Below are positions 47,455 through 59,808 of a stretch of 64,000 bases of DNA, in pieces. The stretch is from Dastarcus helophoroides. Taxonomy: Eukaryota; Arthropoda; Insecta; Coleoptera; Bothrideridae. A model generated the notes under the pieces. The model was not told where the DNA came from and did not search any database. It saw nothing but the letters and a program-made list of their open reading frames with translations. The stretch spans positions 16,117,107-16,181,106 of the forward strand of contig CM053328.1 of assembly GCA_028583605.1 (NCBI GenBank), written 5' to 3'. A program made the translations under genes and the position numbers. The stretch's first letter is position 1, and every line of letters starts with the position of its first letter.

Positions 47455-48660
47455 AATTTTACATATTATTCAAGGTGTATATTAACAATAACTAATAGTC
47501 TTTTGCTGCAGAAATAATATTTTTAAAATAAAGCAACAACCTAACCTTTAAAGAGATGTTTAAATTGGGAAGTTGTAAGGATTGAAGTAATCGACTAACA
47601 GTCAACGAAAATCACAAATATTTAGATATCTTTAAAATTCAAAGGTAGAGGTTACCAAATGAAAACCGGGGGGCGAATATTTAAATAGAAACGGTTTATG
47701 TATTTTATATAACTTGATGTTAAGCTTTTGCTTAATGTAGCAAAAGGGTTTTAAGTGCTACTTATTTATTTAAAACCTCATAACCTAAATTGCGAATATT
47801 CCGATTAACTTTCCTAAATGAAGCATTTAGTAAAAATTCAATTAGCATCCACCCCTATCTTAAAAATGGGTCTACACCTGCTGTTAATCATATATTCATA
47901 GTTTCTCCATTTTATTTCCACAATTTTTTCGTTATAAATAACGCATCTAAGCCCCATTTCTGATCCTTGGCACTTCACACTCGAGATAAAGAAATGCCTA
48001 AATGGAAAATATATTCAAATAAAAACTTCGGCCCCGAAAGCGGCGTCGTAAATCTCAACACACAACTCTCAGAACCTCATATATTCCCGAATAACCCTTA
48101 TTTACCCCCATCTGGTCGAATTTGTTGCTTTTCTGCATAGACACCAGCTCTATCGCAAACATATTAAAAAAAAGTTCGATCGACCCAAAGAGCCGGTAAA
48201 TCGGTTATCGCGCCCCACGAAAGGGGTAATTTTAAACGTTCCGCCGCTAATCAGCAGGTTGTGGCACTCGACGTAATTAAAAATCGAAACCTGCGGAAGC
48301 GCAGAAATTTCGAGAGATTATTGAAAAGCTCTCGGTCGACAGGTCCATCCTAATTAGTTCTTTTCCTCGGCTCGAAACCAATTTTATTTTAACCGATTCG
48401 CTTTCATCTTTCTTATTGGGTGGAGCGTTCTTAGTGATCATCTGTAATTAATTAAGTTTGGACGGAAATGAATTCTGAAGTTTTAGACGCACCGAGACGT
48501 CATTTCTTACATACAAATCGCTGACTGTTTACCGCTTAAGGCTTAAGGTATTAAAAATTGTGAAATTGAAATTTAGAAAGCTGTTTAGCCTTCTAAGGCC
48601 TCAGATTATTGTTATAGTATTTGTTTACGCAAAACTGGCACATGTAATAGTAAAGCTAAA
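47455..48660. other. Complex, relatively GC-rich island, possibly host sequence
   Basis: 48000-48500 has normal sequence complexity and higher GC than almost all else in the window. Words such as CCCCGAAAGCGGCG, GATCGACCCAAAGAGCCGG and several TAATTA sites occur. There is no open frame of useful size and no match to the repeats here. It could be an intron or intergenic control region of a neighbouring gene. This is inference only. Confidence 0.4.
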
Positions 48661-49850
48661 ACTTTCCCTTTTTTTTCAACATTTCGTGTTTAAATTTTGA
48701 TTTTCAATTTTCTTCTTAGAATTTCGAGTTGAATCGCAAATTTTCGGCTTTAATTCCGAATTAAGAGAAAGAAATTAATACATTTAAACATAAATTTTGA
48801 CTTAAAATTTGAAAGTTTGATATTTTTATCGAAATTTTGAATCTTACTAATTAATTTTATTTAACATTTCTGTGGCCCAGTTTTGAAATATTTAAAATTT
48901 TATTAATGAAAGTTGACAATATTCTAAGATATTACTAAAACTTGAAATATTTCCAAATTGGGTCGCAGAAATGTTAAATAAAATTAATAAACATAATGTT
49001 TTCGATCAATAAGAGTCTACCATGAAGAATGATTTTGATAATTTAAGATGAAAAGTTTCAAAAAAAATATTCTGAGAAATAAATAAAATTTTGGAAAGGA
49101 CACTGAAATTTATCAGCAAGTTCCAAATTTAAATTTTGGGACAAATTGGGCCTAAAACAAACTGCTCACAAACATTTTAAGAAAAATTAGATTTGACCAA
49201 AAAAGAATAATTTAAAATTTAAAAAAGAAATAAGAAATTCCGAAATGGAATCAATATTGGTAAAAAGATTAAAGCTCTTAGAAAAAGGGTTGATTTTGGA
49301 TTTAAAGCAAAATATTCAGAAAAAGAAAGAGACTGAAATTGTAAATAAAAATTTTGAAAAATAATATTTAATATTTGGAACAATACTTCTAAATTAATAA
49401 AAAAGAGACATCTGACAATTCGAAAAGTTCTAGAAATTATTTATAAAGTGATTTTGCTATTTGGAGTTTTAATTTTAAAAATAGAAAAAATATCAAAATT
49501 TTGAATTTAAACGTTGAGTAAAAACTTTAAACCAAAACTACCATAAAAAATTCAGATTTTTATAAAAATGATAACAATTTAAATAAATTTGAAAATTCGA
49601 AATGACAAAAAATTTAAAACCCAAGAGAAAAATAAAATTTTGAGCACAAGTTAAAAAAGTTGTTTAGCGAAAAAACAGTTTTAAATTTATAGTCTAATAA
49701 AAAAACGTTGAATTTTTAAACGAAAATTTGAAGTTGCAAAAAAATTAGAGCTCCGAAAAAACAAATTTTTGGTTGAATTGAAAAAATTATTGAAAATAGT
49801 TGCTTAAAAAATTTTTCAAATTGAGAGTCTAATATAAAACTGAGAAAACT
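48661..49850. repeat. Degenerate A/T block
   Basis: The same texture as the other blocks, short T-rich left part then A-rich. An inverted pair (AATTTTATTTAACATTTCTG near 48855 and its inverse near 48967) lies inside. No ends were recognised. Confidence 0.5.
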
Positions 49851-51254
49851 CCCTTGCACCTTTTAAGTCTCTCATGTTTCATGTTGCCTCCCTTTATCTT
49901 ACCAATTCATTAAGTTATGAATAAGGTTAAACACGACACTAGGGCGTTTAAAAATCAATTCACCTAACGCGTCACTGCCCCAATAAAAATTTTCTTTTTG
50001 TGTAAAATCTCCTGCAAAGTTTATTTTTCTCTTCCAAAGTGGGAATATAATTTAGCGCCGTTTCCTCGAGGAGAAAAAATATCGTAAAAGTAGGTAAGTT
50101 TCGAAAGTCCGCCTCATATTCAAAGTTTAACGAAACGCCTTTGTGGCCGCTTATGCTGCGTAAACACAATAAAAAAAAAGAAATTCCTTTGTCGGTTGCA
50201 TCGGAACAAAGTTTATTTTCCGAGGTCTATTCGAAGTGACTTGGTCGATGAAACGAGTTAAGGAAATCATTGTTTCGCCGCTAACTTGGCTACACTACGG
50301 TTGACAGTAACAAATTTTCACTTTACATTTTCAGGACGTTTCCTCCGTTCTATTTTCCCTTGCTTACTCGTTTCCAATAAACATATTTGTCTGGTCTGAC
50401 GGACGGTTAAACGAAAGATGTTTATAACAGTAGTTAGATGCTTCGATTTAAATAAATTTTCAGTTCGATTTCAGTAAGTTTTATGTCACTTTAACTTTAT
50501 TATTGCGATCGTATAAAAGTTTAATACATTTAATTTTACTGAACATTTTTATATTCAACGTTTTCTTACATTCATTTTAAAATGATCGGACTAGGTAACA
50601 ATTTTTTTTAAGTTTCTTGGAGGAATTTTAAATTTTTATTTATTTTGTGAGACAAACTATTGATGGAGATTGGAAATATTTTAATTTTACATATTAAATG
50701 CTTATCATGGAACGTTTTAAAATATAAATTGCTTTAATTGCCTAAAATCACATTCTCGAAACATCAATATTCATTTAAAACGATTCTCGAGAGCACTTTT
50801 ATCTAACATTTTATTTCTGCTAGTAAAAACTGTTTGTGTTATCGCAAAAATATTTTTTGCGGAAATAATATTGCAGGAAAACAAGTTATCTCTAGTCTCT
50901 ATCGCACACAAAATCCTTACTTATACAAGTTACAATTTCTAGTTATAATTTTCTACGAATTGATTTTTTTCCTTGAAATCCATATAAAGTTTGAGACAGT
51001 TGTTTTTATTCTCGATCTGACACCGCAGACGCAATATATTTTAAGTAAGATTTTGTTTGGAAGGTTACTTTAAGTTCCCATCCTCTGAAAGCGGCAAGCA
51101 ATGCAGTCATTATCGTATTAAGTTTAAGTTAAGTTTAAACTTAGTTACTACTTGTTTCGTTTCCACATCACATCTGTACTAAATTTTAGTGAAATTTTCA
51201 ATCTCTATTCCCAAGAATATCTAAAGTTCTTTTTTATTGTACGCCAAATATTTA
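49851..51254. other. AT-rich spacer with a more complex part
   Basis: 49900-50400 is fairly complex and may be host sequence. No domain is seen in the short frames at 49972-50169 (minus) or 50834-51073 (plus). Confidence 0.4.
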
Positions 51255-52130
51255 CATCAGGGGATAATACAACAAACATACTCGTGGACTGTAAAATCCT
51301 CCCGATGGGATCTAATCTGTCTATCCTGAGAGTGAATACAAGCACTAATCTCTCTTGGGACGACCATGTGCGCCCCATTACCAAGTCCACTTCTCAAAAG
51401 CTAAGTTTTCTTTTTAGAGCTAAAAGATCCTTTACATCTTATCAGCTGCTCACTCTATACAAAGCTCAAATTAGACCAACACTAGAATACTGTTTTCATG
51501 TTTGGAGCTGAGCCCCAAAGCACACTTTGGCTCTTTTGGATTTAATTCAAAAAAGAGTGATTCCTCCAATCGACGAAGAGAGTTTGACCAATTCTCTTGA
51601 AACACTGGAGCACAGGCGGATGATTGGTGACTTGTTTCTTTTCTGCAAGTACTTTTATGGGAGATTCTCGCAGGAAATGATAGGATTGATCTCCCAAGGG
51701 CAAGAATTCTGAGGTATACAAGACAGTCAGAGACAGCAATATCCTATTGCGTCCAGTTTGACACAGTAAGGACTTCTATCTTTAGGGATTTTTTTTTCTA
51801 TAGAACTTTCAAGCTATGGAATTCGTTACAGAATAAAATTTTCACTAAAAAATACAACCTCTCTTTGTTTAAGAAGGTGGTTCATTGCCATCTATCCTTG
51901 TTTCCGCATCTTACTCGCGGTGCTTTAAAGGATAATAGGGCTATCCTTTGCAAATGGATTGAACGAATTTTCCCCAAAAATTACAACGTATCCTTATTTA
52001 AAAAGGCGATTCATCGTCATCTATCATCTTCCGCATCGTACTCGCAGTGTTTCGAAGGCATAATAGGGTTGCCCTTTGAGAGTGGATTGAACTTGCGATT
52101 TGGTCGCAAGTATCTCTGTGTCTTAAAATG
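51255..52130 (+). pseudogene. Jockey-type retrotransposon, C-terminal fragment
   Basis: The plus strand reads GSNLSILRVNTSTNLSWDDH, KSTSQKLSFLFRAKRSF and LLTLYKAQIRPTLEYCFHVW, the region after the reverse transcriptase in jockey-like proteins. After a stop at 51509, ALLDLIQKRVIPPIDEESLT and RRMIGDLFLFCKYFYGRFS follow. The final part appears twice in tandem (about 51838-51964 and 51968-52094), each with YN-SLFKK and a repeat of HRHLSS-type text. The fragment is 5'-truncated. A related fragment is at 59330-59808. Confidence 0.87.
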
Positions 52131-52578
52131 ACAAGCAGTATAACCAAAATACGCATTAAATTTTAATCAAAAAATTAGGTGCAGTTGCTTTTGTTTCTTT
52201 TTTAAAATTTAAATAAAATTAGTATAAATACATTGACTTTATATTCCCTATAAATACTGAAGTTTTTTTGCAAGCCAAATACAAATTAAGTTTTAGGTAA
52301 GCTTAACAACTTTAATTATTTCTGAGCTTAAACTAGCATCGCCGATAAAATATGTCTCAAGTCAGCTTCAGTTACATTTAACAGCAAATACTTAAGTTTT
52401 CTAAAAGTGATCAACACTGTAAATAAATCGGTGAGATTAAGAACAATACATGTCCAAAATTTGACATTTTCATCTATTATAGTCGTGTTATTTTAAATAC
52501 GAAATTGCATCGAATTAGTATTAGAAGAGCACTAAATCACAAAGTCTTGTATTTGTTCTATTCTTATTCTCAACACAT
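52131..52578. other. AT-rich spacer
   Basis: No gene or repeat family recognised. Confidence 0.4.
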
Positions 52579-52699
52579 TAATCCGGGCAATAAGCCGAGA
52601 AAAAGGTTAAAATAGATAAAAACAATATAGTAAGTTAGATTTTCAAAATTCCTTCGGCATTCGATTTCTCATGGCCCAAGGATCATTCACTGCTACTAA

Positions 52700-55324
52700 C
52701 AAGGAAAGGTCGCGAAGTGTCCGGCGCCGATTTTGCTAATTTTTGGATATGTTTTAGATGATCAAAATCTAAGAGACATGTATTTTTTTTTATCGGCTGA
52801 TAAACGGTTTTAAGGGTAGTTTTACCCCCTCAAAGTTGGGGCAAAAAATACAGATTTTGCTGTTTTTCACATACCAAAAATGCTATTCGAGTCGTTTCTT
52901 TTTTCAAAAGTTTTGTTTTAATGAGAAATAAAAGAAAAAAAAATTCAAAATTTTCTCACTCCCCTCATGGGGGCAAACTACCCCATTTAGAAGTTTTTTA
53001 ATCATAGAAATGGTAATTACGTCAGTAAAATTTTGAAAAAAATATATGTTATTTTATACACCAAAACTAATTTTACCTGTTTTTGGATTTTGTCGAAAAA
53101 AAAATTTTTGGGGGTAAACACCACTTACACGAATACGTATATGATAGGATGTATTTTTATGATTTTTGTTTTATTTTTTTTTCTGAAGAGAAGTATTTCG
53201 ACGAGAAACTAATAAAATAATTTTTTAAGATTTGTTCGGTAACCCCTCATCCCCTCTCTCCACCCTTCCCTAATAGGAGGCTGAGCTACCTACTTAAAAA
53301 ACCGGAAAATTCAAGATTATTATAATCCATCTACTATCTATATACACCGAAAAAAAATTTACCAAATTTTTTTACCCCCCCCCCCTTCTGATAGGAGTAA
53401 ATTACCCCCTTATGAAATCTTTAATTAACAAGGAAATAGTCATTATAACAGCCCAATTTTGAAAAATAAATGTTATTTTATACATCAAAATTAATTTTAC
53501 CTGTATCTGGGTTTGGGTGAAGGAAAATATTTTGGGGGTGAACACCCTTTAACGCAAATATTTATATATAATAGGAGATATATTTGTATAATTTTCGGTT
53601 CGTTATTTTTGAAACAAAGTATTTTAAAGAAGGTAGAAAAATATTATTTTTAAATTTTGGTTCTATCGTTCCCATCGTTCGTGTTGGCTTACCAGTAGAA
53701 TGAGCCAGTTAGCTATCTACTTGAAAAACTGGAAATTCAAGATCATTGCTGTCTCTCTAGATACCACAAAACAGAGTTTAGAAAGGTTTTACATTTTTGC
53801 ATTTCCCATCCCAGGTAACTTATCCTGATAGAAATAGGACGCGAGGTGTGGCTGGAAAAATTCGGAAAAATTATTTTTATTGTTTCTTGTTGAAATATTT
53901 CGTTCCAAGAAAAAAATAAACGAATATCTTTTTTATAATAATATACACTTAAATGTTTTGGTAAATTCCCATATTTCTCGTGTAGGTATATCTAATATAC
54001 AAAACTTCTCAATTTTTATAAAGTTCAGAGAACTGACCGCAGTTTTTATATAGATATTTTATACACATATTTGCTCTAAAGGGTGTTTACCCCCAAACAT
54101 TTTTTTTCAACAAACCCCAAAAAAATTCAATAAAATAAGTTTTGGTTATAAAATATAGTGTTTTTTTTTTCAAAATTTTGCTGTTATAATGACAATTTTT
54201 TGAATACTTAAAAACCTCAGAAAGGAGTAGTTTACCCCCTTACGAAGGTGCAAAAGCTTAGAACTTTTTTCGGTGTATAAAAAGGGATCGTAATGATATG
54301 GAACTTTCCGATTTTTTAAATAGATGACTCACCCTCTGGTAAGATAAGGTGGAGAAAGGGGAAGAGAGATGACTGGAATAGTTCAAAAAATTAATTTTCT
54401 AATTTCTCGTTGAAATACTTCGTTTCAGATAAAAAACGAATTAAAAATCATAGAAATACATCCTATTATATACGTGTTTGACCTAAAGTGTGTTTACCCC
54501 TGAAATATTTTCCTTGACCAAAACCCAAATAAAAGTAATGTATAAAATAACATTTATTTTTCAAAATTTAGCTGTTATAATGACTATTTTCTTGTTAATT
54601 AAAAAATTCATAAGGGGTAATTTACCCCTATCAGGAGGGGTGGGGTTAAGAAATTTTGGTAAACTTTTCTTTTGGTGTATATAGATAGTAGAGGGATCAT
54701 AATAATCTCGAATTTTCCAGTTTTTTAAGTAGGTAGCTCACCCTCCTATGAGGGAAGGGTGGAGGGTGGGGATAAGGGGTCACCAAAAAAATCTTAAAAA
54801 ATTATTTTTTTAGTTTCTCGTCGAAATACTTCGCTTCAGAAAAAAACTAAAACAAAAATCATAAAAATACATCCTATCATATACGTATTCGTGTAAGTGG
54901 TGTTTACCCCCCAAAAAAATTTTTTTTCGACAAAATCCAAAAACAGGTAAAATTATTTTTGGTGTATAAAATAACATATATTTTATTCAAAATTTTGCTG
55001 ACGTAATTACCATTTTTATGATTAAAAAACTTCTAAATGGGGTAGTTTGCCCCCATGAGGGGGGTGGGAAAATTTTGGAAAATCATTTTTGTTTCATTTC
55101 TCGTCAAAGCAAAAATTTGGAAAAAGGAACGACTCGAATATCATTTGTGGTATTCGAGAAACAGCAAAATCTGCATTTTTTGCCTCAACGTTGAGGGGGT
55201 AAGAGTACCCTTAAAACCTTTTATCAGCCGATAAAAAACAATACGTGTCTCTCAGATTTTGGTCCTTTAAAACACATCCAAAAATTAGCAAAATCGGCGC
55301 CGGACACTTCGCGACCTTTCCTTG
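52700..55324. mobile_element. 2.6 kb palindromic element with TAA target duplication
   Basis: The ends CAAGGAAAGGTCGCGAAG and CTTCGCGACCTTTCCTTG are perfect inverses. Inverted similarity continues for most of the length, with the turn near 54020. TAA flanks both ends (52697-52699 and 55325-55327). The opposite arm of the host element (near 58820) keeps the uninterrupted CTACTAAGACGAAG, so the empty site is known. Internal words such as GGGTAGTTTACCCC and TTACCCCC recur in both halves. No protein is encoded. A 3 bp TAA duplication fits PIF/Harbinger-type mobilisation, but the termini do not prove it. Confidence 0.85.
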
Positions 55325-55945
55325 TAAGACAAAGTTGCTCTACCCTTCTTTACCCCTTAATCTTAAAAACAACCCCCCAAATGGGCGTTTCGCTAAGGAA
55401 TTCCTGAAGTCAGAAAAATTAACGCAAAATGCATCTTAGAAGGTTATTTGTGTCGCTGATCACGAATCCGTGGCTTGTTTACCCGGAAAACTCATTGCTT
55501 GTATGTAGTAAAATTTTAACTCTTAACGGTGTCCTAGGGGTGTTCGGGGTCGAATAAAAATCCGAGATCTGTTTTTCCAAAAAACTCAATTCCAGGCCTG
55601 AAAATCATGAAAATTTTTAATATCTTAGTAGGCTTGTTGGGGTTTTAAGACAACATGATGAACGTTTATTTCGAAATTGTGTCTCATGAAGTATTTTGGG
55701 TCACTGATCTAGAATTGGAGACTCGCTTCGCAAAAACTAATTTTTCGGTCAAAAAATTAGGAAAATTCCCCATTTTAAGTGTTTTGAGACAATGTAGTAA
55801 AATTTTTACCCAAAACGGTGTCCCAGGAGTTTCCGGGGTCTCTGATTAAAAATCTGAGATTTGCTTTCACGACAAACTTATTTTTCTGTCGGAAAATCAA
55901 GAAAATTTGACATTCAATCCAAACACCTTTTCATACATAATTATA

Positions 55946-58180
55946 CAGGGTGTTACAAAAGTCCGGGCCGCTACTTCAGGAGCATATTCTACACATTAAA
56001 ATATGAAAAATGTTGAAATACATTTTTTTCTTTAAATTGCCTCCTAACGGAGATATGACCATTTAAAGATGGCGCCCCTAAAGTGGTTTTTTTACTACAA
56101 AAAGTTAACGGTTAGTAGCAAAGTCATGAAATTGGGCAAGCAGTTAAAGAATTGGATTAGGCATATTCTCATGTAACATATTTTTTAAATAAGCAGTAGC
56201 GTGGTGTGTAGGGGGTTGCCCGCGATTATTTTTTGCCGTAACTTTTTTGTATTGCAATATTTCAACACAAAAGTGCTATAATCGTAAAAAGCAACATTTT
56301 TTATACAAAAAAGGTACTCTTTCTCAAAGTCGCTAAAAGTAACCGTTTCCGAGAAAAAAGCATTTAAACAAAATTGTTGCATTTATTAGAATTCGTTTTG
56401 CAAATTTCTAATTTATCCACTACTAACTGCATTGATATAAAAATAGTACAAAATTAAGAAAAAAAAATCAAAGCAAGTGTTCGAAATTACTGCCCCCTGC
56501 AGCAATACATTGCTCGGCTCGTCTTCTAAGGGAACTCCTTACTCTTTCGCAAATGCCTGGTGTATTGTGAATCTGGTTGAACCCATTTTCAATTCGTTCA
56601 CGAAGATCATTGATATTGTCAACTGGTGTAAAGTAGATGATCTGCTTTAGATGTCCCCATAAGTAGAAATCGAGTGGGTTGAGGTCAGGAGACCTAGCTG
56701 GCCATGGTATCGGACCTCCTCGACCTATTCATCGTTGATGATAGTTTTTATTCAAAAATTCCCTAGCAACTGCACTAAAATGGGCAGGTGCCCCATCGTG
56801 CATTATCCACATTCGCTGTCTTGTTATGAGTGGAACATTTTCAAGTAACACGGGTAACTCTGTTTGCAAAAAATGTCTATATGATGCTCCTGTTAACCTA
56901 TGAGGTAAAAAAAAACGGTCCAATTATAGAGTCCCCTATTATTCCTCCCCAAATGTTAAGTGAAAAATGTTGCTGATGTCTCGACTGAATAACTGCATTG
57001 GGATTTTCAACTTGCCACTGATGCATGTTGTGAAAGTTAAGTATCCCGTTTCTGGTAAAACCCGCTTCGTCCGTAAATAATATGAGCGATGGAAAGTTCT
57101 CATTTTCAGCGATCTTATGCAATAGCCAGTTGCAAAATTCTATTCTTGGAGGATAATCAGCAGCAAGTAACCCTTGCACTCTTTGAAAATGATAGGGGTA
57201 AAATTGGTAAAATTTCAAAATTCGCCAGATAGTTACGTGAGTTACTCCTTCGGCTAAAGCAAGTTGTCTAGTGCTGACACATGGATCTTCTTCAACTCGC
57301 TGAAGCACACGCTCCTCTAAATTAGCATCTTCTGCGTTTGGCCTTCCAACACGTTCGCCTTTGAAAACAAAATTTCCTGTTTCACATAAACGAGCATGAA
57401 TTTTCTGGAACAATTTTTCTCCTGGTAGGTGTCTATTAGGAAAACGTTCAGCATAAAGCCGTCTTGCTTCAGCACGATTACAATTTGCAAGCCCGTACAT
57501 TAAATGCATATCGGCCATTTCTTGATTTGAATAGTCCATTTTATCAAAATAATGAAAAGTTAAAAAACTACTACACTTACTATTGACAACAAAAACTGCT
57601 AAAGTTTACAGCTTACGACCAAATTTTATCAGTGACACAACGTCAATCTCTGGCAGATATTGTCAAGTACAATTGTTTTCTTTACGATCAGTTTGCATGA
57701 CCAACTTATTTTTTCTTATACAAATTAGTTAGAATTTCGAAGACGGGATAGGATTATTTAAACGCCTTTTTCTCGGAAACGGTTACTTTTAGCGACTTTG
57801 AGAAAGAGTACCTTTTTTGTATAAAAAATGTTGCTTTTTACGATTATGGCACTTTTGTGTCGAAATATTGCAATACAAAAAAGTTACGGCAAAAAATAAT
57901 CGCGGGCAACCCCCTACACACCACGCTACTACTTATTTAAAAAATATGTTACATGAGAATATGCCTAATCCAATTCTTTAACTGCTTGCCCAATTTCATG
58001 ACTTTGCTACTAACCGTTAACTTTTTGTAGTAAAAAAAACCACTTTAGGGGCGCCATCTTTAAATGGTCATATCTCCGTTAGGAGGCAATTTAAAGAAAA
58101 AAATGTATTTCAACATTTTTCATATTTTATTGTGTAGAATATGCTCCTGAAGTAGCGGCCCGGACTTTTGTAACACCCTG
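55946..58180 (-). mobile_element. DD41D-type element, copy A (complete), with 424 bp terminal inverted repeats
   Basis: TA (55944-55945 and 58181-58182) flanks CAGGGTGTTACAAAAGTCCG and its inverse. The inverted repeats, 55946-56369 and 57757-58180, are 424 bp each and nearly identical, so the copy is young. The transposase gene fills the middle on the minus strand. It sits in the loop of the large inverted-repeat element. Confidence 0.94.
56468..57539 (-). pseudogene. DD41D-type transposase, copy A: one frameshift and one stop
   Basis: The frame starts at 57539 (MDYSNQEMADMHLMYGLANC). The DUF4817-like HTH region (ERFPNRHLPGEKLFQKIH) is followed by a second HTH (STRQLALAEGVTHVTIWRIL). The first catalytic Asp is in LFTDEAGFTRNG (57069-57071). 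After GPFF a run of nine T on this strand (56907-56915 on the plus strand) shifts the frame by one. The next frame gives LPHRLTGASYRHFLQ and the second Asp in MHDGAPAHFSAV. A TGA at 56729 stands where the element at 41611-44245 has the Trp of WIGRGGP. Beyond it, RSPDLNPLDFYLWG supplies the third Asp, 41 residues after the second. The protein would end EHLL at 56468. Everything else is intact. Confidence 0.9.
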
Positions 58181-58931
58181 TATAAAAATAATTAGTTGTA
58201 TTATTTCCGAAGAACATTAAAACGACAAATTTTCTTGATTTCTCGACCAGAAAATTAGTTTTTCGGAAGAATAGATCTTAGATTCTTAATCAGCGACCCC
58301 GAAACCCAGTTTTAAGTAAAAATTTTACCTTTGTGCATTGACTCATAACACTAAAAATGGAAAATTTTCATGATTTTCTAACTGGTAAATGAGTTTTTCG
58401 GAAAAGCAAGCCTCGGATTCTTGATCAGTAACCTAAACAACTCCCTAAGACACCATTTCGAAAAAAAGGTTCATCATATTGTCTCAAAACCCCAACAAGC
58501 ACACTAGGATTTTTAAAAATTTTCATGAGTTTCCGACCGGGAAATGAGTTTTTTGAAAAAACAGATCTCGAATTTTTAATCAGCGACCCCGAAAACCCCT
58601 AAAAATCCGTTTCGAGTAAAAATGTTACTACATACAAGCAATGAGTTTTTTGGGAAAGCTAACCACAGATTCGTGATCAGCGACCCAAATAACTTCCTAG
58701 AATGCATTTCCGAGACAGTTTGCGTTAGTTTTTCTCGATTTTAGGAATTTTTTAGCAAAACATTTTATTTGGCAGGTTCTTTTCAAGATTGACGGTTGAG
58801 GGAGGGTCGAGCGACTTCGTCTTAGTAGCAGTGAATGATCCTTGGGTTATCAGAAATCGAATGCAGTAGAAATTTTCAAAATCTAACTTACCATATTTTT
58901 TTAATTTATATCCCAGCTTATTGCCTGGATT

Positions 58932-59329
58932 ACACAGCTTTTTGGTATGATTTATCATCAGCTGTTTTAGTGGTATTTCATGCTGCAAAAAAATTAACCA
59001 GCAAATGTGATCGTATATACTTTTTAGAATAATATAAGGAAATGATTAAAATTTTCAGAAAAACCATTTACTACAATTATCACTTCGTATGGAGGTACAT
59101 TTACTTGATTTTACGAATTGTGAATATACGCAGTTTATGTATGGAACATCATTTCCAAGTTACGTTAAATTCCTTAAATTTATTGATGAAGTTAAAACGA
59201 ATATTTTCAAGTTATACTAAAACAAAATCAAAGTCCGTACATCTCTACCTTTAAGTGTATTCTAAACCAGCACCAAAAAAATTGGATAATATAAAGTACA
59301 TCAAAAAATAATACATTTACATGCATAGA
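58932..59329. other. AT-rich spacer
   Basis: No gene recognised. Short frames near 58835-59032 and 59042-59254 match no family I know. Confidence 0.4.
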
Positions 59330-59808
59330 GGAAGAAGAGCAAGGGTGCCTTAGGGGTCTCTCCTATCTCCTACTCTGTTTCTGTTACACATAAACAATCT
59401 CTTAACTTCAACTTTCCAATCCAATATACAGTTACGCAGATGATAGTAGTCTGGTGTCATTTTTTTTCTCAGACAAACCATCATCCGCCGCTGCTTCAGA
59501 TCGACTAAGGGGACAGCAGATACAGATGATTAATCGGGATCTCGAAATTATTCTGGAATGGGGTAAAAAAATCTAGTCGACTTCAACGCCTCAAAAACGC
59601 GGTTTTCTCTAAGAAAACATCAAGGGATAATGCAGCAAACATAATCATGAACGGTAAAATCCTCCAGATAAAATTTAATCTGTTTATCCTAGGAGTGAAT
59701 GCGAGCACTAACTTCTCTTGGGACTATCATGCGCGAGCCATTGTTAAATCCGCCTCTCAGAAGCTAGGCTTTGTTTTTAGAGCTAAAAACTACTTTACAT
59801 CTCATCAG
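59330..59808 (+). pseudogene. Jockey-type reverse transcriptase fragment
   Basis: The plus strand reads QGCLRGLSYLLL, then SYADDSSLVSFF (YADD at 59433-59444), then LFILGVNASTNFSWDYH and KSASQKLGFVFRAKNYFTSH. The last part is homologous to 51300-51440. Homology ends at 59808, where truncated DD41D copy B begins. Stops and a shift show decay. Confidence 0.87.

Larger units (their letters stand above)
52579..58931. mobile_element. Large inverted-repeat element with two nested insertions
   Basis: The left arm (52579-52699 continued at 55325-55930) and right arm (about 58190-58931) are inverted copies about 730 bp long. Shared text includes GGATCATTCACTGCTACTAA, CTCATTGCTTGTATGTAGTA and GAGATCTG. 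The inner arm is itself built of about three tandem units of roughly 150 bp containing GTAGTAAAATTTT, CGGTGTCC and GGGGTC. The left arm is split by the element at 52700-55324. The loop holds the DD41D element at 55946-58180. No protein of its own is visible. Confidence 0.78.
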
